Assembly (NCBI GenBank): GCA_013697245.1
Contig: JACCXH010000062.1
Coordinates: 1-64,000, forward strand
Length of the DNA: 64,000 bases
Direction of reading: 5' to 3'
Source of the DNA: Bacteroidota bacterium
Lineage (GTDB): Bacteria; Bacteroidota; Bacteroidia; B-17B0; Aurantibacillaceae
In this document: positions 9,601-17,526 of the stretch, piece after piece
Layout: each line of letters starts with the position of its first letter
How positions within the stretch are numbered: the first letter of the stretch is position 1
The notes under the pieces: model-generated
Seen by the model: only the letters and a program-made list of their open reading frames with translations
Told to the model about the DNA's origin: nothing
Database searches by the model: none
Made by a program: the position numbers and the translations under genes

Positions 9601-10018
9601 TATAAATACCATCGCCATAACCAACGGCTCGCTGGTTGTTATTTTCGCCACTACCAATCCAAATAATGTTTGTATTGTTCTTATCAATGGCCACGCAGCC
9701 GATAGAATAAACATTTTGCCCATCAAAAATAGGGTCGAAAGTGACGCCGGCATTCTTAGTTTTAAAAACCCCGCCTGCTGCTGCTGCAATATACCACTCG
9801 TTCTTATTTTTAGGATTAACCGCAATATCTATAACGCGTCCGGAAGTTACTGCCGGACCAACATTTCTAAAAGACAAAGCAGAAAAAGTTTCCGATTTTA
9901 ACAAAGGGGCTTTTTCTGGTTGTTTTTTTTCATCGTCCTTTTTTGGAGTTTCTTTTTTTTGAGCTAAGGAAACTGACGTTATTAAAAGTGCCAGTGCTAT
10001 GAACTTAAGTTTTTTCAT
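6692..10018 (-). CDS. Giant secreted Asp-box (BNR/VPS10-like) beta-propeller protein
   Basis: A 1108-residue exported protein with signal peptide (residues 1-19, ending SLAQ) and a Lys/Glu-rich linker. At least eight Asp-box repeats follow, for example IYKSEDGGKSF, IYKTIDGGKTW, IYKSTDEGVTW, FYKSTDRGASW, VFRSDERGNTW, LIKSSDKGKTW and YFSLDAGKNW, spread from about 130 to 700. This is the sortilin/VPS10-like double-propeller architecture common in Bacteroidota and often labelled glycosyl hydrolase or photosystem II assembly-like. The C-terminal 350 residues are a helical and beta region without a T9SS sorting domain. No sialidase active site is evident. The substrate is unknown. It has its own consensus promoter and runs alone. 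Confidence 0.85.
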   Translation of the reverse strand: MKKLKFIALALLITSVSLAQKKETPKKDDEKKQPEKAPLLKSETFSALSFRNVGPAVTSGRVIDIAVNPKNKNEWYIAAAAGGVFKTKNAGVTFDPIFDGQNVYSIGCVAIDKNNTNIIWIGSGENNNQRAVGYGDGIYKSEDGGKSFKNVGLTKSEHIGNFAIDPENSNVVYVAAYGPVWSSGGERGIYKTIDGGKTWKQVLFVSENTGFNEVHIDPNHSNILYACAHQRRRHEWSYISGGPESAIYKSTDEGVTWNKLSNGLPKDDMGRIALAVSPVNTDVVYAMIEGRDNKGFYKSTDRGASWEKQSSYATDGNYYQELIADPKNKDKVYVMNTWAQVTTDGGKTFKGMGEKHKHVDNHALWIDPKNTEHFLMGCDGGLYESFDNATNWDYKANLPITQFYRVCVDNAKPFYNIYAGTQDNNTLGGPARTISASGITNADWFVTVGGDGFQSRVDPKEPNIIYSEWQYGGLIRFDKKTGQQVDIKPIEKEGEPAYRFNWDAPIIISNFDNKRIYFAANKVFRSDERGNTWKVISPDLSRGIDRNKLAIMGKVWSMDAIAKNASTSIFGNITALSESPKNENLIYAGTDDGLIQVTSNGGANWTKIDNVAGIPQITASNIKMQPLVNYLLASQHNENVVYAVFNNHRQGDFKPYLIKSSDKGKTWTNISTTLPEKGSVYSIAEDHKNPDLIFCGTEFGFYFSLDAGKNWVELKSGLPEAICIKDITIQKEENDLILASFGRGIFVLDDYTLLQNIKADDLNKTAVIFPIKNGLVFHPSSPYGHKEKSFQGESFYTAPNPAIGATISYYLKDDFKSIKDKRQESEKEKIKNNKDIYYPSADSIRIEDTEEAAYVLATISDELGNDVRKINLPAKKGLARFVWNGRYDVSSPINFNELDESNPYYSADEGPVAVPGKYFIKLDIVHNGTVQNLVDKTAFTISTLENSTLPLPDRQKLMEYNKELSEFRRVVMGTSDYFGLLKEKIKYLKKGAVNGNVNGVSLLADINIFEIKKKPINIALYGDESLAKREFETLPGFVGALEGIVSGSWGQSMGATQTMIDRFAKLKTEFKPIYSSILELKVLVESIEQKAENLKIPSTYGRLPVFEK

Positions 10019-10037
10019 GATTATAATTTATTAGCAG

Positions 10038-10068
10038 CAAAGCTACTATTTTAAGCGTCTTATGCAAA
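10038..10068 (-). promoter_or_regulatory. Promoter of the Asp-box propeller gene
   Basis: Minus strand TTTG (10068-10065), 19 nt, TAGCTTTG (10045-10038): an exact Bacteroidota consensus, leaving a leader of about 14 nt before the ATG at 10018. Confidence 0.75.
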
Positions 10069-10206
10069 CGTTCAAAAAGTAATTTAATTAGTTAAAATAT
10101 TGATTTTCAATTTTTTATGTGAAAATTTCGATAAATTGAATCTGCAAATTCACGCTAAAAGGGGGAGATCAAATTCTTTAGAAGAGAAAAATTCTTGACG
10201 GTATAA

Positions 10207-10222
10207 TTTAGACTAGTCTAAA
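10207..10222. promoter_or_regulatory. Upstream operator-like palindrome of the mntR-mntH operon
   Basis: TTTAGACTAGTCTAAA is a perfect 16-bp palindrome directly upstream of the -33 element. Its form (AT-rich ends TTTAG/CTAAA) resembles operators of the DtxR/MntR family, and the next gene encodes such a regulator. Confidence 0.65.
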
Positions 10223-10224
10223 AA

Positions 10225-10256
10225 TTTGTTTAGCATCCTAAAATTTATTATTTTTG
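10225..10256 (+). promoter_or_regulatory. Promoter of mntR-mntH with internal operator
   Basis: TTTG (10225-10228), 20 nt, TATTTTTG (10249-10256) fits the Bacteroidota consensus. A second half-site pair TTTAG-catc-CTAAA (10229-10242) fills the spacer, so a bound repressor would block polymerase. The -7 box ends 3 nt before the GTG start, implying little or no leader. Confidence 0.7.
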
Positions 10257-10259
10257 TGC

Positions 10260-10928
10260 GTGATAATTTCATTAACAGAAGAGAATTACCTTAAAGCCAT
10301 TTACACTTTAAGCCATTTATTTGAAGAGTCGGAGGTAAGCACCAACCAGATCTCTGATCATCTTAATAATAAAGCAGCTACTGTTACGGATATGCTTAAG
10401 CGTTTGGCCGAGAAAAAATTAATTCACTACATACCTTACCAGGGTGTTAAGCTTACTGAAAAAGGAAGGCAAACTGCCATTAAAGTAATTCGTAAACACC
10501 GTTTATGGGAAGTGTTTTTAGTAGATAAATTACAATTTAAATGGGACGAGGTGCATGAGATCGCCGAACAATTAGAACATATTAATAGCGATGAGCTCAT
10601 TCAACGGCTGGATAAATTTTTAGGCAAGCCAAAATTTGATCCGCACGGAGATCCCATACCCGATGCAAATGGCCTGTTAAACATTGTAAAAGCCCTTCCT
10701 TTAAATCAACATAAGGCAAAAGGCAATTTTACATTTGTTGGCGTTTGCGAACACTCCAAAACATTTCTTCAACACCTTACGTCTATCGGTTTAAAAATTG
10801 GCGATGTAATAAAAGTAGAAGAGGTAAATGAATTTGATAATTCTTTTAAAGTTAAGATCAATAAAAATAATAGCCAGTTCTTTAGCAATAAAGTTGCTTC
10901 GAGCATTTTAGTGGAAGTTAAAAAATGA
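10260..10928 (+). CDS. mntR: DtxR/MntR-family metal-responsive repressor
   Basis: Metal-dependent transcription regulator of 222 residues: winged helix-turn-helix (about 1-65, with EENYLKAIYTL and VTDMLKRLAEKKLI), dimerisation and metal-binding region (about 70-140), and a C-terminal FeoA/SH3-like domain. The metal-site segment reads EQLEH, with Glu where iron-sensing DtxR has Cys, which favours Mn2+ sensing. The position of B. subtilis MntR Asp8 appears to be Asn (EENYL). GTG at 10260 is preferred over TTG at 10254 because the latter is part of the -7 box. It overlaps the Nramp gene by 4 nt (ATGA), so the two form an operon. Two operator-like palindromes upstream suggest autoregulation. Confidence 0.85.
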   Translation: MIISLTEENYLKAIYTLSHLFEESEVSTNQISDHLNNKAATVTDMLKRLAEKKLIHYIPYQGVKLTEKGRQTAIKVIRKHRLWEVFLVDKLQFKWDEVHEIAEQLEHINSDELIQRLDKFLGKPKFDPHGDPIPDANGLLNIVKALPLNQHKAKGNFTFVGVCEHSKTFLQHLTSIGLKIGDVIKVEEVNEFDNSFKVKINKNNSQFFSNKVASSILVEVKK

Positions 10929-12787
10929 ACAAGTCGCTGGAAGAGGTAAACTCAAGTGTAAACACACACACCGGGGGAAGTGTAAAAAGGCTGTTGGCGT
11001 TTTTAGGTCCTGCCTATATGATCAGTGTTGGTTATATGGATCCGGGTAACTGGGCAACAGACATTGCAGGCGGCAGCAAATTTGGTTATAGCTTATTGTG
11101 GGTTTTAGTAATGAGCAATATTATTGCTTTATTATTACAAAGTCATTGCGTAAGGTTGGGAATAGTTAGTGGTAAAGATCTTGCGCAGGCATCGCGCGAA
11201 ACTTACCCGCGCTTTATTAATTTATTTTTATATGCACTTGCCGAAATAGCCATTGCCGCCTGCGACCTGGCAGAAGTTATAGGCATGGCCATTGGGATAC
11301 ATTTATTATTTCCAAACATCAGCATTTTAACAGGTGTTTGTATTACAGTATTGGATAGTTTTATTTTATTATTCTTATTGAATAGAGGAATTCGGAAACT
11401 CGAAGCTTTTATTATTTGTCTTGTAATTTTAATCGGTGTTTCGTTTTTTATTCAACTGGTAATTGCAAAACCTGATGTTTCTGAAATTGCCGGCGGGTTA
11501 TTTCCTTTCATTCAAAACGATGAAGCCTTGTACATTGCCATTGGTATAATTGGCGCCACCGTTATGCCGCATAATTTATATTTGCACAGCTCATTGGTTC
11601 AAACACGGAAGTTTGACCGCACACCCAAAGACATAAAAAAAGCAATTCGTTTTAATACCATTGATAGTGCTATTGCATTAAATTTAGCGCTGTTTGTAAA
11701 CGCAGCAATCTTAATTTTAGCAGCCAGCACTTTTTACAAACAAGGAAAAAATGATGTCACAGAAATTCAGGATGCGCATCAATTATTAGCACCCATGCTG
11801 GGCAGCACCATCGCTCCTATCTTATTTGCAGTTGCATTAATTGCGGCTGGCCAAAGCTCAACAATAACCGGCACCTTAGCCGGACAAGTAGTGATGGAAG
11901 GTTATTTGAACTTACGTTTACAACCATGGATACGCAGATTATTAACACGCCTTATTGCCATAGTGCCCGCATTTTTAACGATCTTTATTTTAGGTGATGG
12001 TGCCACCGGTAAACTATTAATTCTTAGCCAGGTTATTTTAAGTCTGCAATTAGGTTTTGCGGTGATCCCGCTTATTCATTTTGTAAGTGATAAAAAGAAA
12101 ATGGGTGAATTTGTAATACCTATGTGGCAAAAAATATTATCATGGGTTGCTGCAATTATTATTATTTCATTAAACGTTAAACTTGTTTTTAGTGAAATTT
12201 CCGATCTTTTATTTACAAGCAGTTCTCCCATATTAATAAGTTTTACTATTGTACCGCTTTGTATCTTTTGTTTTTTAATGCTAATTTATATTACCATTGT
12301 GCCATTTATTACCAAAGAAAAAGAAAATAAACGCAATGGTTTTCATGAAGAGTTAAGTCCGTTAAAGCTGGATTTTCAAACCAGTATAAAACGTATTGCG
12401 GTTACTGTTGATTTTAGTCCAAGCGATAACAAAGCCATTAATAAAGCGTTACAGCTTGGTGATAAAAATTCTACATTAATACTCATACATATTTTAGAAA
12501 GTACTAATGCCATGGTGTATGGCGAAGATTCTTTTGACCTTGAGCGTGAAGAGGATTACCAAAAATTAAAAAAATATCAGCACGAATTACAGGAACAAGG
12601 CATTACCACCGAGATACAATTGGGCTTTGGAATTCCTAAGCTGGCGATCCCAAAATTGATCGAAAAAAATAATTGCGATATAATAATTATGGGTACGCAT
12701 GGACACCGAACTATAAAAGATATTTTATTGGGAAGCACGATTGAAAGTGTAAGGCACGAGATAAAAATACCGTTGGTACTGGTATAA
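10925..12787 (+). CDS. mntH: Nramp Mn2+/Fe2+ transporter with C-terminal UspA domain
   Basis: Proton-coupled divalent-metal importer of 620 residues. The TM1 metal-binding motif DPGN is at 39-42 and the TM6 motif is seen as ATVMPHNLYLHS; its Met is the transition-metal ligand that excludes Mg2+/Ca2+. About 11 membrane segments fill residues 22-455. Residues from about 480 to 620 form a universal stress protein (UspA) domain: IKRIAVTVDFSPSDNKAI near its start and the ATP-binding pattern G-2x-G-9x-G-S/T in GTHGHRTIKDILLGST. Such fusions occur in Bacteroidota but are rare elsewhere. The UspA domain may gate transport by nucleotide state, which is inference. Co-transcribed with mntR. Confidence 0.9.
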   Translation: MNKSLEEVNSSVNTHTGGSVKRLLAFLGPAYMISVGYMDPGNWATDIAGGSKFGYSLLWVLVMSNIIALLLQSHCVRLGIVSGKDLAQASRETYPRFINLFLYALAEIAIAACDLAEVIGMAIGIHLLFPNISILTGVCITVLDSFILLFLLNRGIRKLEAFIICLVILIGVSFFIQLVIAKPDVSEIAGGLFPFIQNDEALYIAIGIIGATVMPHNLYLHSSLVQTRKFDRTPKDIKKAIRFNTIDSAIALNLALFVNAAILILAASTFYKQGKNDVTEIQDAHQLLAPMLGSTIAPILFAVALIAAGQSSTITGTLAGQVVMEGYLNLRLQPWIRRLLTRLIAIVPAFLTIFILGDGATGKLLILSQVILSLQLGFAVIPLIHFVSDKKKMGEFVIPMWQKILSWVAAIIIISLNVKLVFSEISDLLFTSSSPILISFTIVPLCIFCFLMLIYITIVPFITKEKENKRNGFHEELSPLKLDFQTSIKRIAVTVDFSPSDNKAINKALQLGDKNSTLILIHILESTNAMVYGEDSFDLEREEDYQKLKKYQHELQEQGITTEIQLGFGIPKLAIPKLIEKNNCDIIIMGTHGHRTIKDILLGSTIESVRHEIKIPLVLV

Positions 12788-12837
12788 ATGCAATTTTAAT
12801 ATCTCTAAAAAACGTATCTTAGACTTTTCTAAACTTT

Positions 12838-14305
12838 TTGAAACGCATATTAAATATATTATTTCTCTTTCTTTTTTTAGGCGGGTCTGCTCAGAATAGG
12901 ATAATTGATTCATTACAGGCTGTTTTAAAAACTGCCAAGGAGGACACAACTAAAGTAAAAATTCTAAACAATCTTTCCTGGAGGTTAAGAAATAAAAAAA
13001 TTGACACTTCTCTAATTTTAAGTTCCGAGGCTATCACACTTTCCAAAAAATTACAATGGAAGAAAGGTATTGGGGTCTCACTAGCACAGATCGGAATATT
13101 TTACAGGTATATTGGAAATTATGATTCTTCGGAAATAATATTATTACGTGGCGTAAAATTTAACCGTGAAATAAATAATAAAACCGCTGTTTCTTCCTGC
13201 CTTGGCGGGCTTGCTAATTTGAATATGGACCAGGGAAATTACACGGAAGCGCTTTCATATAATCTTGAAGGCATAAAAATTGATGAGGAGATTGGCAATA
13301 AAGCTTCACTAGCTACAAAGCTTGGCAATATTGGAATAATTTATAAAGAGACAAAAAATGTTACTGAAGCCTATAATTATTTTCTAAGGGCTTTAAAGAT
13401 CAATAAAGAGTTAAACGAAACAAAAGGTATTGGTTTAAACCTGGTTAATATTGGAAATGTTTTTAAAACCAGAGGTAATTATGATACTGCTTTGATCTAT
13501 TATAACGAATCCTATAAACTTCATGAAAAAATCGGAGATAAAACCGGCATTGCTCAAATATTAGGCAATATTGCTATTGTTTATTATTTAATTGGCGATT
13601 CTTTAATGATATCTGGAAAATCCGCTTCCTTATATAACATTTATTTTACTAAGGCAGTTGAGCATTCAAGAATGTATTTTGAAATGTCGAAGGAACTCCA
13701 TAATGAAAAAATGATGGTAGTTGCTAAAATGAATATCGCTAGCGCGCTTATTAAACTTGGAAAATTTAAAGAGGGGGAACAAACATTTATAGATGCGCTT
13801 ACATTCGCTAAAAAAGCAGGGTTTATAAATAATGAAATGGAGATTCATAGAAATTTAAGCGAGATCTATATTAAAAAAAACCCCAAATTGGCATTAGAGC
13901 ATTATAAAAGCTTCATTATATTTCGTGATAGCATTTTTAACGAGGAGAACACAAAAAAAACAACTCGCCTTGAAATGAATTACGAATTTGATAAAAAAGA
14001 AGCGGCTGCAAAATTAGAGCGGGAAAAAAAAGAAGCTTTAACAATTGCCGAAAGCAAAAAACAAAAAGTGATCATTTGGAGTGTATGTGGGATATTGTTT
14101 TTAGTAATTTGTTTTTCTTTATTTGCGTATAAAAATTTCTTACAAAAAAAAGAAAATAAATATTGCCATATTAAAACAAAAAGAAACTATTGAAGAAAAA
14201 CAAAAAGAAATTTTAGATAGTATTCATTATGCGAAACGGATACAAACAGCACTTTTGCCTTCTGAAAAATATATTGACAGGAATTTAAATGAGCTTAAAA
14301 ATTAA
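12838..14305 (+). pseudogene. TPR signalling-type protein, broken by a frameshift in an A8 run
   Basis: Exported or membrane-anchored TPR protein. The first frame (TTG at 12838 to the stop at 14191-14193) gives a signal peptide, about eight tetratricopeptide repeats (residues 40-380; YTEALSYNLEGIKIDEEIGN is typical), a coiled coil and one membrane segment near 418-437. It then runs into out-of-family sequence. The +1 frame resumes smoothly from 14141 and encodes EEKQKEILDSIHYAKRIQ and LLPSEKYIDRNL, the usual tail of these Bacteroidota proteins, ending at 14305. The switch falls at eight consecutive A (14144-14151); seven A would restore the frame. It could be a sequencing error, a real mutation or transcriptional slippage. 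The end overlaps the convergent glycosyltransferase by 11 nt. Confidence 0.75.
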
Positions 14306-15422
14306 TTGCACTTATCAACTTTTTACAATTCTCAGCATTATCAAAATTTAAAGTTTGTTCTTCTCTTTCCTGTTTATTTTGCAAAGAAAATTCTTTTTCA
14401 AAAATAGAATTGATCTGTTGAATAAAATCATTGGCAGTATTTGTAATGCTAAAACCACTATTCGCTTTTAAACCGGTACCCGCAATCATATTGCTATTAC
14501 AAATAATAAACCGTCCTTTAAAGAGAACGTTGATCAATTTTAATTTTAAACCTGTTGGCTGCGCTGTATATAGCACATGAATTTGCGCTTCCTGAATAAG
14601 TTGTTCCATCTCATGCTCTGCCGGACTATCAACTAATTTAATATTTGAATACTTTTTTATTTTCTCCACCAAAAAAGAAGGCGGCTTTAATCCCGCTATT
14701 ATAACCGGGAATTTAATTTTAGAAAATACATTTTCAATTAACCAATGTGTGGCTTCATAATTTTCGGAAATACTTAGATTGCCATGATACAAAATATAGT
14801 CGCCCCTGCCGCTTTTTAAATTTACTGTTTCGTTTGGATGAAAGCTTGGTAGATAAAAGGTTTTTACTTTGGGATATTTTTGTTCAAAATAGTTTGCGTC
14901 ATTTTCATTCACCGCTAAAATAACATCTGCAAAGTGGATGATCTTTTCAAAATTTTTTAATTTATTAGTTTCTGTTTTTAGATAGAATTTCTTAAAAATA
15001 TTCCTTTCCGACTTTGATAATTCCAAATAATACTCATGCTCAATATTACTATGCCGGTATATTTTTTTTCTTTCTTTAAATCGTTCGTCGTTCAATAAAT
15101 AACAAGTATGCAATACTTCGAACAAAATTGGAAAATCATTTGATAATAAATTTTTCTCTAACTCTGCCGACTGTCTGGACTTAACATTATACGGTAAAGA
15201 AGAAAGAAAAGAGGAAATTCCGGTTTTGCGTGGATAATAATAAACTTTTTCGCATAATGCCTCTAGCTCCTTTGCTGCCGCACGACCGTAAGTAAAACAA
15301 TGTAGGTGAATTTTTATCCCAGCCTTTTTTAACCACACCAATTTATAATATACATCAATTACCCCACCGTAATTTGCAGGAAAAGGAACGTCGAAAGAAA
15401 TTATATTAATGGCATCAGACAA
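14295..15422 (-). CDS. GT-B fold glycosyltransferase (GT4-like)
   Basis: A 375-residue cytosolic glycosyltransferase without signal peptide. The N-terminal half carries a sugar-transferase-like glycine-rich loop (DVPFPANYGGVIDVYYKL). The C-terminal half has a Rossmann-type donor domain with YHGNLSISENYEATHWL near 220, VIIAGLKPP near 248 and the acidic region LVDSPAEHEMEQLIQEAQI near 270. This layout fits family 4-like enzymes making cell-surface glycans. The acceptor is unknown and no other glycan genes are adjacent. It runs convergent to the broken TPR gene. Confidence 0.75.
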   Translation of the reverse strand: MSDAINIISFDVPFPANYGGVIDVYYKLVWLKKAGIKIHLHCFTYGRAAAKELEALCEKVYYYPRKTGISSFLSSLPYNVKSRQSAELEKNLLSNDFPILFEVLHTCYLLNDERFKERKKIYRHSNIEHEYYLELSKSERNIFKKFYLKTETNKLKNFEKIIHFADVILAVNENDANYFEQKYPKVKTFYLPSFHPNETVNLKSGRGDYILYHGNLSISENYEATHWLIENVFSKIKFPVIIAGLKPPSFLVEKIKKYSNIKLVDSPAEHEMEQLIQEAQIHVLYTAQPTGLKLKLINVLFKGRFIICNSNMIAGTGLKANSGFSITNTANDFIQQINSIFEKEFSLQNKQEREEQTLNFDNAENCKKLISAINF

Positions 15423-15442
15423 TATGCCAAAGATGTGACTTT

Positions 15443-16471
15443 TTATTCAAAATAAAAACCGTTTGCGTTTATTCCGGCCTGGAAATTATTTTTTGGGCTA
15501 CCATCTGCATGGTAGATATAGATCCTGGAGCGTGAATTAAAATCAAGCGCGTCTGAAGCGTAGATGCTATGGTCATTGGGATTAACGCCTAGCCCGTAAA
15601 AATTCTTAGTTCCTTTTGAAATAAATTCGGCTGAAGGTAAAGCGGCATCAGAAATTGCCATTCTATAAATTCCGCCATTTAAAAAATACAAAGTATCTTT
15701 TGTTTTGTTTAGGCGTAAACAATAAGGAGAGTTGCCGGCTGCAAACGAATACGAAATTTCTACTTGATTAGTGATTGGATCTATTTTTGATAATTTACCT
15801 AAAACAGAATTTGTTTGATCGCCACCACTCAACACCCAAATCTTGTCATTCTTATCAATGACAATACTTCCGGCATTTGGCCCAACAAAAATACTGTCTG
15901 TTTTAAGATCATTAATGGTATTGATCACATAAGTATAATTTCTTTTTATATTGGTTACAAAGACTTTATTGTAAATAAGAGTCATTTCCTCTGTCCAGCC
16001 CGGACAAGGGATAGAAGAGATCTTGGTGTTTGAATTTAAACTAATAACGTTGATCGCATTGGCATGAAGATCACTTACATAGGCTTTTTGATTCGTAACA
16101 GGCAATACATAACGCGGTGATAGTAAAGAGTCTATCCTCGCAATTTTTTTGAATTGCTGATCGCATACTACAATTTTGTGTGAATTATTTACAACAATAT
16201 AAAAACGACCATTAAAAAAATTAAGGCTTTGCGCGACATCACCAAGCGCCGCATTATTTTGTGTAAGATAAAATTTTTCAATCACGGCATTATTACCGGT
16301 ATCGTATAAAGAAATTTCGGCATTGCCGCTTGGGAAAACACCTTCATTAATAACATATATTTTTTTTGCATTGGTTAATTGTACGTGTGGTTGCGCTATA
16401 TCTTGCGGTTTATCTTTAACGCAAGAACTCATTACAAGTAAAAAAAAGAATATGTATAAAAAATATTTCAT
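15443..16471 (-). CDS. YncE/DUF5074-like beta-propeller lipoprotein of the B12 locus
   Basis: A 342-residue lipoprotein: signal peptide with lipobox MSSC (Cys at about 17) followed by VKDKPQD, an acidic/basic start reminiscent of surface-export signals. The mature part shows repeated propeller blades, for example KKIYVINEGVF, GRFYIVVNNSHKIVVCD, KAYVSDLHANAINVISLN and KIWVLSGGD. YncE/DUF5074 propellers beside BtuB include the B12-binding surface protein BtuG of Bacteroides. Its position at the end of a riboswitch-led btuB operon supports a role in corrinoid capture. A terminator hairpin lies just upstream, so its expression may be lower than that of the upstream genes. Confidence 0.75.
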   Translation of the reverse strand: MKYFLYIFFFLLVMSSCVKDKPQDIAQPHVQLTNAKKIYVINEGVFPSGNAEISLYDTGNNAVIEKFYLTQNNAALGDVAQSLNFFNGRFYIVVNNSHKIVVCDQQFKKIARIDSLLSPRYVLPVTNQKAYVSDLHANAINVISLNSNTKISSIPCPGWTEEMTLIYNKVFVTNIKRNYTYVINTINDLKTDSIFVGPNAGSIVIDKNDKIWVLSGGDQTNSVLGKLSKIDPITNQVEISYSFAAGNSPYCLRLNKTKDTLYFLNGGIYRMAISDAALPSAEFISKGTKNFYGLGVNPNDHSIYASDALDFNSRSRIYIYHADGSPKNNFQAGINANGFYFE

Positions 16472-16474
16472 GTT

Positions 16475-16509
16475 GAAAAAAGAAGGCGCACAATTATTTA
16501 TGCGCCTTC
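16475..16509 (-). terminator. Hairpin terminator inside the B12 operon
   Basis: GAAGGCGCA/TGCGCCTTC (16482-16490 and 16501-16509), a 9-bp stem with 10-nt loop, is followed on the minus strand by six T. It lies between the DUF4465-like gene and the propeller lipoprotein, so it would attenuate the last gene. Confidence 0.75.
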
Positions 16510-16518
16510 AAAAGTATC

Positions 16519-17514
16519 TTAATTTTTTATTAATTTTTTAACTGATCTTTGGTTTCCTGAACTTACTTCTAAAAAATATACCCCGTTTGTTAATGCATTT
16601 ACATCTAAAGTCGTTTGCATTTGGGTTAATTGTTGAGAGTAAATGATCTTACCTGTTACTTCCGAAATTGTTGCAATGGTTTCAAATTTTGGATCCACTT
16701 GTATTGTAAAAACCGAATTAAACGGATTAGGAAAAACACCAACAGTTAAAGTATTTATATGTTCAACCAAACCAACACTTGACTGTGTCGTTGTAAAATT
16801 ATCCATCCCAAAGAACAATGGGGTGTTGGGCCCGAAAGAACCATTATCGCTGGTGTACATAAAAAATTTAAGGCTATCCACATTTCCTAAAGTAGCCGTA
16901 TTAACCCATTGCCAGGTGTTCACTACGTAATCCAATGCATTATTTGCAAATCTATAATCCGCTAAATAAAAAGGAACGCTATCTGCCAACATAACACCGG
17001 CTTTATAACCTTTAACTGTTACTTTAAAAAAATCAGGATATGAGCCTTGTGCAATAGTTGTGCCAGAGCCTGTTCCGGTTGTGTCTCCGAATTTTCTTGA
17101 GAACGAGTTACCATTTTTTATTACTTTATATGCATAAGTGGTGTTAGTTATATAAAAGCCCCCAACCGTATTAGATGGCGCACTTAAATTAATTACTCCC
17201 TGATCTTGCCCAACAACAAATAGGTTTGAATTGTTATAACCCTTTAAAGGTTTTACACCGTATAAGTTGGTTAATGGCGAGTTTGTTGCCGAGTCATATT
17301 TATTTGTGTACGCAAATCCACCGCTCCAATAACTAAAGCCGGTATCCCAATGATATTGGAAAGAAGCACCACCTGTTTGAAAAGGGGTGCTGGTTGTATT
17401 GGTGTATGCCGACCCCGGAGCAAGCGTATAGCTTTCAAAATCGGCTACAACTGTTTGTGCTTTTGTTGTAAAAAGGCCTAAAGCTAAGGCGATCATTGTA
17501 ATTGTTTTTTTCAT
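16519..17514 (-). CDS. DUF4465-like secreted protein with T9SS sorting domain (B12 locus)
   Basis: A 331-residue secreted protein: signal peptide (1-19, ending TKAQ), a beta-sandwich-like body with VADFESYTL, HWDTGFSYWSGGFAYTNK and FFKVTVKGYKAGV typical of DUF4465, then a type A T9SS domain (about 258-331: VFPNPFNSVFTIQVD, ISEVTGKIIYSQ, LTNGVYFLEV, VKKLIKN). DUF4465 proteins recur next to BtuB in Bacteroidota corrinoid loci, and the B12-binding BtuH family may belong here (recalled, not checked). Gut relatives are usually lipoproteins, whereas this one carries a T9SS tail. It lies 12 nt downstream of btuB. Confidence 0.8.
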   Translation of the reverse strand: MKKTITMIALALGLFTTKAQTVVADFESYTLAPGSAYTNTTSTPFQTGGASFQYHWDTGFSYWSGGFAYTNKYDSATNSPLTNLYGVKPLKGYNNSNLFVVGQDQGVINLSAPSNTVGGFYITNTTYAYKVIKNGNSFSRKFGDTTGTGSGTTIAQGSYPDFFKVTVKGYKAGVMLADSVPFYLADYRFANNALDYVVNTWQWVNTATLGNVDSLKFFMYTSDNGSFGPNTPLFFGMDNFTTTQSSVGLVEHINTLTVGVFPNPFNSVFTIQVDPKFETIATISEVTGKIIYSQQLTQMQTTLDVNALTNGVYFLEVSSGNQRSVKKLIKN

Positions 17515-17526
17515 TTTTTGTTTTAT

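Noticed and set aside
10192-10209. TTGACGGTATAAT looks like sigma70 -35 and -10 boxes
   Set aside because: The two words are only 2 nt apart instead of 16-18, and the Bacteroidota consensus lies just downstream at 10225-10256.
14144-14152. AAAAAAAG as a programmed -1 frameshift site in the TPR gene
   Set aside because: The downstream frame is reached by +1 (or -2), not -1, so a -1 heptamer cannot explain it; base-number change in the A run fits better.
14123-14305. Separate 60-residue gene after the TPR gene
   Set aside because: Its sequence is the family tail of the upstream protein and has no start of its own; treated as part of one broken gene.
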